In this document: positions 1 to 6,710 of the stretch, piece by piece
How positions within the stretch are numbered: the stretch's first letter is position 1
Layout: every line of letters starts with the position of its first letter
Source: Deltaproteobacteria bacterium
GTDB lineage: Bacteria; Desulfobacterota; Desulfobacteria; Desulfobacterales; Desulfatibacillaceae
DNA: 8,725 bases
Direction of reading: 5' to 3'
Assembly: GCA_019308705.1 (NCBI GenBank)
Contig: JAFDHW010000080.1
Span: 1-8,725 of the forward strand
The notes under the pieces: generated by a model
The model's database searches: none
Seen by the model: only the letters and a program-made list of their open reading frames with translations
What the model was told of the DNA's origin: nothing
Program-made: the position numbers and the translations under genes

Positions 1-181
1 CGTAGTTGGCGAAAACCGTGTACAGGTCCTGGGAAATAAGCGAGACCGCGGCCGGGAAGTTCACCACCCAGGCGAAGCCCAAAAAGCCGAGCAGGCCCAT
101 GACAAAGCCCACGGGCATGCGGGAGAACAATAGGACCACCAGGAGGAGGACCCCGATGACGCCGATAAGGGTGGGGCTCAT
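1..181 (-). CDS. dctM: TRAP transporter large permease DctM, N-terminal part (cut by window edge)
   Basis: This is the first 60 codons of the large membrane subunit of a tripartite ATP-independent periplasmic (TRAP) transporter, the subunit that carries out ion-coupled translocation across the inner membrane. I translated the minus strand by hand. It begins MSPTLIGVIGVLLLVVLLFS and continues with RMPVGFVMGLLGFLGF, an arrangement typical of DctM N-termini: a first hydrophobic helix, then the conserved R-x-P-V/I-x-F/A motif leading into the second helix. The ATG overlaps the stop codon of dctQ by four bases (ATGA, 178-181), which suggests translational coupling. The rest of the gene, normally about 425 codons in total, lies beyond position 1. 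Its place directly after dctP and dctQ supports the call. Confidence 0.93.
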   Translation of the reverse strand, partial: MSPTLIGVIGVLLLVVLLFSRMPVGFVMGLLGFLGFAWVVNFPAAVSLISQDLYTVFANY

Positions 182-663
182 TTAGCCTTTGCCTTCCGGA
201 TGCGTTTGACGGCCTGGGACAAAAGCACCAGGCAGGTGGCGGCCGAGGCGAAGCCCATGGCGTAGAGCACGGGGTGAAGGGGGAGTTCCAGGGTCTGGGA
301 AACGTGGCCCCCGGCGGCGTACCCGTGGGCCATGTCGAAGAACTGCCAGGCGGCGAGGGCAAAGAACAAGAGGCTCAACAGGGCGGTGGCCGCGTCCAGG
401 ACATCCTGCCAGAAGGACGGGAGGCGCCGCACCAGGATGCTCACCGCCACGTGGCCCCGGACGAGCGTGGTGTGGGCCAGGGCGAAGGTGACCGCAATGC
501 CGCCCAACAGCCCCACCAGCTCGTAGGTCCCCGGAATGGGCATCCGGAAGAACCGGAGCACCACGTCCGCGGTGGTGATGAACATCATGGCCGCCACGGC
601 GCCTCCCGCCACGTAGAGCAGGAGGCCGGCAAGCCGGCCGGAAAAGCGTTCCAAAAGGTCCAT
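178..663 (-). CDS. dctQ: TRAP transporter small permease DctQ
   Basis: This is the small membrane subunit (161 residues) of the TRAP transporter, which pairs with DctM in the inner membrane. Four hydrophobic segments are visible, at about residues 12-34, 45-68, 87-107 and 130-150, as expected for the family. The motif TTADVVLRFF near residue 30 and the YELVGLLGGIAVTFAL stretch in helix two are typical of DctQ, as is the HVAVSILVRRLP segment between helices two and three. The C-terminus is basic (KRIRKAKAK), consistent with the positive-inside rule. The ATG follows the dctP stop codon with no spacer (TAAATG), and I see no clear Shine-Dalgarno site, so translation is probably coupled to dctP. 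Length and context both fit the family. Confidence 0.93.
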   Translation of the reverse strand: MDLLERFSGRLAGLLLYVAGGAVAAMMFITTADVVLRFFRMPIPGTYELVGLLGGIAVTFALAHTTLVRGHVAVSILVRRLPSFWQDVLDAATALLSLLFFALAAWQFFDMAHGYAAGGHVSQTLELPLHPVLYAMGFASAATCLVLLSQAVKRIRKAKAK

Positions 664-1671
664 TTACTGCGCGGAGTACTTTTCGATCAGGGACTTGACT
701 TCGTCCACCAGGGCCCGGCCGTTTTCCTGGCTCTTGATGTAATCGTCGATCACCGGCTGGACGGCCTCTTTCCAGCGGGCGTTTTCCTCGTCCGAAAGGG
801 TGATGATCTCGTTGCCCTCGGCCAGGGTGTGCTCGCGGCCGGCGGCGTCGGCCTCATCCCAGGCCGCTCCATGCACGGCCACCCACTCGGCCGACACTTC
901 GTCCATCACCTTCTGCACGTCCTCGGGCAGCTTGTTCCACTTGTCCTTGTTCATGACGATGAACATGGCCGTGGTGTAGCCCACGCCGTAGCATTCCGTG
1001 GTGTAGTTCACCACCTCGGCCTGCTTCCAGCCCTTCAGCACTTCGATGGGGCCGAAGGTGCCCTCCACCACGCCCTTTTTCAGCGCGCCGTAGGTTTCGG
1101 GCTGGGGCATGGCCACGGGCACCGCGCCCAACGCCTCCACCACCTTGGCGGAAAGTCCGGTGGCCCGGATCTTCATGCCTTTCAGGTCCTCCAGGGTGCG
1201 CACGGGCTTCACGGTGTGCAAAAGCCCGGGCCCGTGGGCGTGCACGTAGAGCAGCTTCACGTCGGAAAGCTCGTCGGCCGCCATCTTGTGGGCAAAGGCG
1301 TTGGCCACCTGGCTGGCCACCTTGCCGTTGGGGTAGCCCATGGGAAGGTCCACGGCCGCCATGACCGGGAACCGGCCCCGGGTGTAGGCGAAGCAGGAAT
1401 TGCCGATGTCCGAGATGCCATGGACCACGCCGTCATACACCTGGGGCGCTTTGGTGAGGGTCCCTCCTGGAAAGGTGGTGATCTTTACCTTGCCGTCCGT
1501 GCGCTTTTCCACTTCCCTGGCCCATGCCTCGGCCGCCTTGGCCTGGGCGTGGGTGGGCGGGAAAAAGATGGAAAAGGTCAGTTCCACGGTGTCCGCGGCC
1601 GCAACAGGAGCCGCGGGGGCCAGGGCGACCCCCAGGCAAACCGCCAGCAAGCAAGCCAGAATCTTCTTCAT
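664..1671 (-). CDS. dctP: TRAP transporter periplasmic solute-binding protein DctP
   Basis: This 335-residue periplasmic binding protein captures the substrate and delivers it to the DctQM permease. The reading frame is open upstream to 1836. The ATG at 1671 is preferred because it follows a purine-rich ribosome site (AAGGAAGG, about 6 nt upstream) and starts a clean Sec signal peptide: MKK, a hydrophobic core, and a probable cleavage after AAA at residue 26. There is a Cys at position 12 but no proper lipobox (Val at -1), so a soluble protein is likely. Family marks include FFPPTHAQAKAAEAWAREVE near the mature N-terminus, FPGGTLT near residue 67, and LKGMKIRATG, in which R169 is at the position of the Arg that binds the substrate carboxylate in studied DctP proteins. 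The exact substrate cannot be read from the sequence; an organic or keto acid is a reasonable guess. Confidence 0.94.
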   Translation of the reverse strand: MKKILACLLAVCLGVALAPAAPVAAADTVELTFSIFFPPTHAQAKAAEAWAREVEKRTDGKVKITTFPGGTLTKAPQVYDGVVHGISDIGNSCFAYTRGRFPVMAAVDLPMGYPNGKVASQVANAFAHKMAADELSDVKLLYVHAHGPGLLHTVKPVRTLEDLKGMKIRATGLSAKVVEALGAVPVAMPQPETYGALKKGVVEGTFGPIEVLKGWKQAEVVNYTTECYGVGYTTAMFIVMNKDKWNKLPEDVQKVMDEVSAEWVAVHGAAWDEADAAGREHTLAEGNEIITLSDEENARWKEAVQPVIDDYIKSQENGRALVDEVKSLIEKYSAQ

Positions 1672-1906
1672 CTTGGGCCTTCCTTTCCACGTTGGTTTGA
1701 GCCCGCCGCACATGCGCGGCAGGTCCAGGGAAAAAGAAATCGCACCGGCGCATCCGGGCGAAAGGATCCAGAATTTTCTTCCCCAAAAGGCGAAGCGGGC
1801 AAACAGCCTCCCGCAAGCCGGCCGCGGCCTGCCCATGTATTAAAAAAACCCTGAAAAATCCGTGGGGTGGAAAGCGGATGGGTGGCATCCCCCTCAGAAC
1901 AAGGCC

Positions 1907-1936
1907 CTCATACACCAGGGAAGGCGGCAATGACAA
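1907..1936 (-). promoter_or_regulatory. Candidate sigma-70 promoter for dctPQM
   Basis: On the minus strand TTGTCA (-35, 1936-1931; 5 of 6 to consensus) is followed after 18 bp by TATGAG (-10, 1912-1907; 4 of 6). It is the best match I found upstream of dctP, but the -10 is weak and the implied leader is long, so this is tentative. Confidence 0.3.
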
Positions 1937-1990
1937 GGGGAAATGGGAAAATGCCGCGGCAAAAGCACGGACGGCCCGGTGTTGAGGGGA

Positions 1991-2035
1991 ATTTTCCGTC
2001 ATACCCCGTGGCCGATCTTGTCCTGGACGGAAAAT
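1991..2035. repeat. Perfect 10-bp inverted repeat, possible operator
   Basis: ATTTTCCGTC at 1991-2000 is repeated inverted as GACGGAAAAT at 2026-2035. The arm centres are 35 bp apart, a little over three helical turns. The right arm falls in the spacer of the candidate promoter at 2018-2045. It could be a two-site operator for a dimeric regulator bridging both arms, or a stem with a 25-nt loop. There is no T-tract, so it is not a terminator. Confidence 0.5.
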
Positions 2036-2045
2036 GAATTAATAT
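2018..2045 (+). promoter_or_regulatory. Candidate sigma-70 promoter for the HExxH gene
   Basis: TTGTCC (2018-2023, 4 of 6) and TAATAT (2040-2045, 4 of 6) are separated by 16 bp in an AT-rich patch, 35 bp before the start codon at 2081. The match is moderate, but the position and the AT-rich local composition are favourable. Confidence 0.42.
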
Positions 2046-2080
2046 GAAGTTATTCCGGTTCATGGACAAGGGAGATTCCC

Positions 2081-2644
2081 ATGGACGGCTTGCCGTGTTT
2101 CGGTCCCGAGGACATTCGCAAGGTGGGCGAGGCCGGGCAACTGGCCGAGGAGCTCGTGGCGGACGACTACAAGCTTTCCGCCAGCCAATGGCTGAGGCAC
2201 CGCTACGACGTGTGCACGTTGGCCGAGCTTTCCCCCCAGGAGGTGGCCCACGGTCCCTTTGCCCAAATCGTGCGCTACCGGGGCCAGCCCGCGGAATCCA
2301 GCCTGGGGTCCCGCGCCTTTGATTTCTACCGCATCTGCCTGCAGGATCACACTATTCTTAAGGCCCTTTCCGGCCGGCCGGAGCTTTCCCTGTTTCCCTT
2401 CGCCCTGTACGTATTGTGCCACGAGTTGGTGCACGTGGTACGGTTTTCCCTGTTTCTCCAGCGCTTCGAGGCCAGCCTGAGCGAAAAGATGGCCGAGGAA
2501 AAGCGGGTTCACGAAAAGACCTGCCGGATATTGCAAAAGGCCAGGGTGCCCGAGGTGGAGCCTCTTTTGAGGTTTTACCGCGCCTGGGAGCCGCTTCCGG
2601 ACGGCTGGGCGGCCGGGGGCGAAATATCCGGAACCGGCCCTTGA
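2081..2644 (+). CDS. Uncharacterised protein with an HExxH zinc-binding-like motif
   Basis: This gene encodes a 187-residue soluble protein that I cannot assign to a named family. The start at 2081 follows a good ribosome site (AAGGGAG, 2068-2074, 6-nt spacing). There is no signal peptide and no clear membrane span, so it is probably cytoplasmic. The striking feature is CHELVHVVRF (residues 113-122): HELVH fits the HExxH zinc-metallopeptidase pattern and lies in a hydrophobic helix-like context (FPFALYVLCHELVHVVRF, 105-122). About 20 residues later comes an acidic helix with EE at 139-140 and H144, any of which could supply a third metal ligand as in gluzincins. The N-terminal half carries DVCTLAELSPQEVAHGPFAQ (43-62), which looks like a conserved block. 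It is transcribed toward fmdB and groESL. Peptidase activity is inferred from one short motif only; a metal-binding non-enzymatic role is equally possible. Confidence 0.8.
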   Translation: MDGLPCFGPEDIRKVGEAGQLAEELVADDYKLSASQWLRHRYDVCTLAELSPQEVAHGPFAQIVRYRGQPAESSLGSRAFDFYRICLQDHTILKALSGRPELSLFPFALYVLCHELVHVVRFSLFLQRFEASLSEKMAEEKRVHEKTCRILQKARVPEVEPLLRFYRAWEPLPDGWAAGGEISGTGP

Positions 2645-2668
2645 CAGAAAGATTTGGCGGACTATATT
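2641..2668 (+). promoter_or_regulatory. Strong sigma-70-type promoter for fmdB
   Basis: A perfect -35 TTGACA (2641-2646) is followed after 16 bp by TATATT (2663-2668, 5 of 6). The -35 box overlaps the TGA stop codon (2642-2644) of the HExxH gene. Initiation near 2675 would give fmdB a leader of about 45 nt. This is one of the two best promoter matches in the window. Confidence 0.8.
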
Positions 2669-2719
2669 AGCGGTCTGGTTCCCCAAGGTACCATCACAAG
2701 CCGGAGGGAGGGTTTTGTC

Positions 2720-2980
2720 ATGCCCATTTACGAATACGAGTGCTGTGAATGCGGGAAAATCGAGGAGGTGCTTCAAAAGTTTTCCGACGATCCCCTGACC
2801 ACCTGCAAGCACTGCAAGGGCGCGCTGAGAAAGCTGGTTTCCCACTCCAGCTTCCACCTGAAGGGCTCCGGGTGGTACGTGACGGACTACGCCAACAAGA
2901 GCAGGACCAACAACGCCGCCCCCAAAAAGACCGAAACCAAGAGCGAGGCCAAGAAGGAGTCCAAAGCGGCTTCCGACTGA
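2720..2980 (+). CDS. fmdB: FmdB family zinc-ribbon protein
   Basis: This is an 86-residue protein of the FmdB putative regulatory family (small zinc ribbons). It begins [12 protein letters not shown], the family's near-invariant opening, and has the two Cys pairs C8-x-x-C11 and C29-x-x-C32 expected to bind one zinc ion. The block [20 protein letters not shown] (36-55) is the usual continuation. The tail from about residue 60 is low-complexity and charged (rich in Lys, Glu, Ser, Thr), probably disordered. The frame is open upstream to 2654, but ATG 2720 is chosen for the canonical N-terminus and for the GGAGGGAGGG ribosome site 7 nt before it. The family's name comes from a gene linked to the formamidase/acetamidase operon in Methylophilus. 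Its molecular role is poorly defined, so transcription regulation should be treated as a label only. Confidence 0.95.
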   Translation: MPIYEYECCECGKIEEVLQKFSDDPLTTCKHCKGALRKLVSHSSFHLKGSGWYVTDYANKSRTNNAAPKKTETKSEAKKESKAASD

Positions 2981-2988
2981 TCCCGCGG

Positions 2989-3037
2989 CTTGGTTTTTCC
3001 ATGCACCAAGGCGCCCGGATGTTCGGGCGCTTTTTTT
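2989..3037 (+). terminator. Rho-independent terminator after fmdB
   Basis: The main stem pairs GCGCCCG (3011-3017) with CGGGCGC (3024-3030) around a 6-nt loop and runs straight into seven T residues (3031-3037). A weaker 6-bp hairpin CTTGGT/ACCAAG (2989-2994/3005-3010) abuts it on the 5' side. It should separate fmdB transcription from groESL. Confidence 0.92.
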
Positions 3038-3285
3038 GTGTGCGTGCGGGCCGCATCGATAACAGCTTGAAATTCTGCCGGATAATAGGAGGCGAAAAAA
3101 AATCGTTCCTGGTCTTTACAAGCGGCCAAGGGTGATTATGTTTCCCCAGAATTGCAGACCTCTGACCTGGTTTTGCCACGAAAACCTTCATTTTCATATC
3201 CCCTGGCGAGGGCTTGCGGTTTTTGTCCATGGGGGAATCAACCTGACGCTTGCATACACCAATGCGGCAAGAGGAGGAGAAAGAG
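3038..3285 (+). other. groESL upstream/leader region
   Basis: This is about 250 bp with no gene. It must hold the groESL promoter, because a strong terminator lies just before it. I found no CIRCE element (TTAGCACTC-N9-GAGTGCTAA). CTTGAAA at 3066-3072 matches a heat-shock sigma-32 -35 box, but no CCCCAT-type -10 follows at the right distance. Two possible leader hairpins lie near the gene: CCCCTGG (3200-3206) with a bulged partner at 3227-3234, and CTTGCAT (3249-3255) pairing with 3262-3271 across a 3-nt bulge, just before the ribosome site. Both are weak and may be incidental. Confidence 0.5.
3115..3142 (+). promoter_or_regulatory. Candidate promoter for groESL
   Basis: TTTACA (3115-3120, 5 of 6 to the sigma-70 -35) and TATGTT (3137-3142, 4 of 6) are 16 bp apart. 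This gives a leader of roughly 135 nt before groES. It is the best vegetative-type match between the fmdB terminator and groES, but it is only moderate, and a heat-inducible promoter with a diverged consensus could lie elsewhere in this region. Confidence 0.33.
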
Positions 3286-3573
3286 ATGAACATCAAACCT
3301 TTGGCAGATCGGATTCTGGTCAAGCGCGTGGAGGAGGAGGCCAAGACCAAGGGCGGGATCATCATTCCGGATACGGCCAAGGAAAAGCCCGTGGAGGGCG
3401 AAGTGGTGGCGGCCGGCCCCGGCAAGGTGGGCGAGGACGGCAAGAGGATTCCTCTGGAGGTCAAGGAGGGCGACCGGATCCTGTTCGGGAAGTACTCGGG
3501 CACCGAGGTGAAGATCGAAGGGGTCGAATACCTGATCATGCGCGAGGACGACGTCCTGGGCATCATCCAGTAA
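3286..3573 (+). CDS. groES: Co-chaperonin GroES (Hsp10)
   Basis: This is the 95-residue co-chaperonin that forms the heptameric lid on the GroEL chamber in the cytoplasm. The sequence opens [14 protein letters not shown], the typical GroES N-terminus. The mobile loop that contacts GroEL is at about residues 16-33, with GGIII at 23-27. [10 protein letters not shown] and [17 protein letters not shown] follow, and the protein ends [15 protein letters not shown], all standard for the family. The frame extends upstream to a TTG at 3250, but the ATG at 3286 matches the family start and has an AGGAGG ribosome site (3272-3277, 8 nt away). It is followed 39 bp later by groEL, forming the usual bicistronic operon. 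Length is exactly typical. Confidence 0.98.
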   Translation: MNIKPLADRILVKRVEEEAKTKGGIIIPDTAKEKPVEGEVVAAGPGKVGEDGKRIPLEVKEGDRILFGKYSGTEVKIEGVEYLIMREDDVLGIIQ

Positions 3574-5262
<1,689 letters not shown>

Positions 5263-5306
5263 CAGGCTGTCCCGCGTCCGGCGAACCCATCGCCGAAGCG
5301 AAACCC

Positions 5307-5344
5307 AAAGCCCCCGGAGGCCTTCCTGCTTCCGGGGGCTTTTT
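5307..5344 (+). terminator. Rho-independent terminator after groEL
   Basis: A 12-bp perfect stem pairs AAAGCCCCCGGA (5307-5318) with TCCGGGGGCTTT (5331-5342) around a 12-nt loop, and ends in a run of five T residues (5340-5344). It lies 45 bp after the groEL stop codon and is a strong terminator for the groESL operon. Confidence 0.94.
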
Positions 5345-5378
5345 GTTGGCAAACATCCGCAAGGGCGATATATTTTAC

Positions 5379-5394
5379 CCCGGATTATTCACGA
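5379..5394 (+). repeat. Left terminal inverted repeat of the MITE-like element
   Basis: CCCGGATTATTCACGA has a mirror copy at 5618-5633 with a single mismatch (C versus T at position 14). The preceding TTAC (5375-5378) is the left copy of the presumed target duplication. Confidence 0.8.
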
Positions 5395-5395
5395 A

Positions 5396-5484
5396 GCCCG
5401 ATTTCCGCGCTGGCCGCGTTATCGGGGCTCGGCGTACCAAAGTACGCCTTCACCCCTCTAGCCTTGCCAGCACGGAAATCAGGC
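5396..5484. repeat. Long nested fold-back inside the MITE-like element
   Basis: GCCCGATTTCCGCGCTGGC (5396-5414) pairs with 5466-5484 at 17 of 19 positions. Inside it, GGGG and CCCC blocks can also pair. At the tip GGCGTAC (5431-5437) and GTACGCC (5442-5448) form a perfect 7-bp stem with the loop CAAA. As RNA or single-stranded DNA this would make a long interrupted hairpin of about 89 nt. Confidence 0.75.
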
Positions 5485-5497
5485 GAGCCCGAAGGGT

Positions 5498-5528
5498 GAG
5501 GAATTTTGCCCGAATGGCAGAATTCCTC
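5498..5528. repeat. 13-bp hairpin inside the MITE-like element
   Basis: GAGGAATT (5498-5505) pairs with AATTCCTC (5521-5528), continued after one T-G pair by TGCC/GGCA around the 5-nt loop CGAAT. The same left arm also belongs to a longer-range inverted repeat: TGAGGAATTTTGCCCGA (5497-5513) matches the reverse complement of 5604-5620 at 16 of 17 positions. Two alternative folds are therefore possible. Confidence 0.7.
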
Positions 5529-5617
5529 CAATAATCAGACTGTCTTTGGCGCAAGACCCAAAAAAACAGCTCCAACGGATTGAAACTAAAGAAAAATTCG
5601 ATCTCGGGCAAAATTGC

Positions 5618-5633
5618 TCATGAATAATCCGGG
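5618..5633 (-). repeat. Right terminal inverted repeat of the MITE-like element
   Basis: TCATGAATAATCCGGG is the inverted partner of 5379-5394. It is followed directly by TTAC (5634-5637), the right copy of the presumed target duplication. Confidence 0.8.
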
Positions 5634-5669
5634 TTACCCCATTCAGGCCGCCATAGCGGGGAGATACCC

Positions 5670-6710
5670 TTGCCCTTCAGGAACTTGAACAGACGCGGAA
5701 AAATCCTGGTTTCCGGCGCGGCCCTTCTCCTGGCGCTGCTGATTGCGGAAGCCGGCCTGCGCCTTTCCAGCTCCGATCCCCTTTCCTTCCACCCCGCCCG
5801 CCTGCGCCACATCACCCGCCTGGAATCCGTGTATCCCTATGCGTACCACGAACGGCTCGGTTGGGCTACCGTGCCGGGAAAATCGGTGAACGGCCAGTCC
5901 ATCGACGCCCGGGGGCTGCGTGGAAACGGTTTCTCGTCCAATGTGCGGGGGGGGAGCATCCTCGTCCTGGGCGACTCCTTCGTCTATGGGGATGAGGTGG
6001 GGGATGCTGAAACCTGGCCTGCCCATTTGGAGAGAATCCTGGGAAGGACGGTTTTAAACGGAGGAGTGTGCGGCTACGGGCTGGACCAGATCGTCCTGAG
6101 AGGGGAGGAACTGATTCCCCGGCTGAAACCCGCCCTGGTGCTGGTCAGCATCATTCCCGAGGACATCCGCCGCTGCCGCCTTCTTTGCCGCTACGGCGCA
6201 AAGCCCTGCTTTGACATCATCGAGCAGGATCAGCTCCTTTTGAAAAATCTTCCTGTTCCCTATTCCTTTTTCCACAGACCCCGGCAGCTCGCCTGGGACC
6301 TTGCGGGAACCAGCTTTCTGGTGGATGAGGTCCTGCTCAGAATCGCGCCGGAGTGGTGGCGCGGCAAACATTATATCCGGGAAGCCCACCAACGGGAAAA
6401 GGAACTGGTCACCCCCCTGCTTCGGAAGCTGAAACAAACCGTGGAGGCCCATGGCGGCAAAATGGCCTTCATCCTGGCCGCGGCCAAGCCTCCCATCCAA
6501 AAGGCCGGATACATGCCCCTGGCCCTGGAAAGCGCCCGATCCCTGGGCCTGCCCACCCTGGACATGGCGGGCCAACTCCTGGAAATCCTGGACAGGGAAC
6601 CCGAAAAAGCGAACCAATGGTTCGCACCGGGGGGGCACATGACCGGTGCAGGGAACAAATGGTTCGCCGAACAGGTGGGTGTTTTTCTGGTAAATTTGGG
6701 TGATATCTGA
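5670..6710 (+). CDS. Membrane-anchored SGNH/GDSL-hydrolase-like protein
   Basis: This is a 346-residue protein with an N-terminal basic patch and one hydrophobic segment (about residues 11-31), so it is probably an inner-membrane-anchored periplasmic protein. The start is a TTG with GGGGAG (5658-5663) 6 nt upstream; no in-frame ATG is better placed. The SGNH fold is suggested by ILVLGDSFVYGDEV (97-110; S103 as nucleophile in a GDS block I), by LNGGVCGYGLDQ (129-140; block II Gly) and by PGGHMTGAGNKWFAEQ (320-335; H323 in a block V position). The block III Asn (usually GxND) appears replaced by SIIPEDIRR (160-168), and the Asp that normally precedes the block V His is absent. The triad may therefore be incomplete, or this may be a divergent subfamily such as those modifying sugars on exported polysaccharides. 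The substrate is unknown. It appears to be monocistronic. Confidence 0.82.
   Translation: MPFRNLNRRGKILVSGAALLLALLIAEAGLRLSSSDPLSFHPARLRHITRLESVYPYAYHERLGWATVPGKSVNGQSIDARGLRGNGFSSNVRGGSILVLGDSFVYGDEVGDAETWPAHLERILGRTVLNGGVCGYGLDQIVLRGEELIPRLKPALVLVSIIPEDIRRCRLLCRYGAKPCFDIIEQDQLLLKNLPVPYSFFHRPRQLAWDLAGTSFLVDEVLLRIAPEWWRGKHYIREAHQREKELVTPLLRKLKQTVEAHGGKMAFILAAAKPPIQKAGYMPLALESARSLGLPTLDMAGQLLEILDREPEKANQWFAPGGHMTGAGNKWFAEQVGVFLVNLGDI

Larger units (their letters stand above)
1672..2080. other. Divergent intergenic region between dctP and the HExxH gene
   Basis: This is 409 bp without a convincing gene. Open frames exist on both strands but have no family-like sequence, and the minus-strand one is only an upstream extension of dctP. 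The region holds candidate promoters for both sides (listed separately) and a 10-bp inverted repeat at 1991-2000/2026-2035. It also has the short perfect palindromes TGCCGCGGCA (1952-1961) and GGCCGCGGCC (1820-1829), and a small stem GGATG/CATCC (1876-1890). In GC-rich DNA such short GC palindromes are common and may mean nothing. If the dctP promoter candidate is right, the dctP transcript would have an unusually long leader of about 230 nt. Confidence 0.6.
5379..5633. mobile_element. MITE-like non-autonomous element with terminal inverted repeats
   Basis: This is a 255-bp non-coding segment bounded by inverted repeats. CCCGGATTATTCACGA (5379-5394) is matched by the reverse complement of TCATGAATAATCCGGG (5618-5633) at 15 of 16 positions. 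The 4-bp word TTAC lies immediately outside both ends as a direct repeat (5375-5378 and 5634-5637), as expected for a target-site duplication. The inside is packed with palindromes (listed separately) and carries no credible open frame, so any movement would need a transposase in trans. The parent transposase family cannot be assigned from these ends. Insertion lies between the groEL terminator and the next gene. Alternative: an extended REP/BIME-like intergenic repeat rather than a transposon derivative. Confidence 0.7.

Noticed and set aside
1820..1829. Perfect palindrome GGCCGCGGCC upstream of dctP
   Set aside because: GC-only palindromes of this size are expected by chance in DNA this rich in GC; no second copy or promoter link was seen.
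274..1854. Long plus-strand open frame of 526 codons across the TRAP genes
   Set aside because: It is antisense to dctQ and dctP, rich in His, Gly and Arg as expected from a GC-rich shadow frame, and has no family-like sequence.
3066..3088. CTTGAAA followed by GATAATAG as a heat-shock or vegetative promoter
   Set aside because: The distance between the two boxes is about 8-10 bp, too short for either sigma factor, and no CCCCAT-type -10 follows.
3250..3285. Upstream TTG extension of groES adding 12 residues
   Set aside because: The ATG at 3286 matches the conserved GroES N-terminus and has the proper AGGAGG spacing, while the extension would translate through the ribosome site.
5577..5586. 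GGATTGAAAC, resembling the 3' end of some CRISPR repeats
   Set aside because: It occurs once only. There are no regularly spaced copies and no cas genes in the window, so it is a chance match inside the AT-rich part of the MITE-like element.
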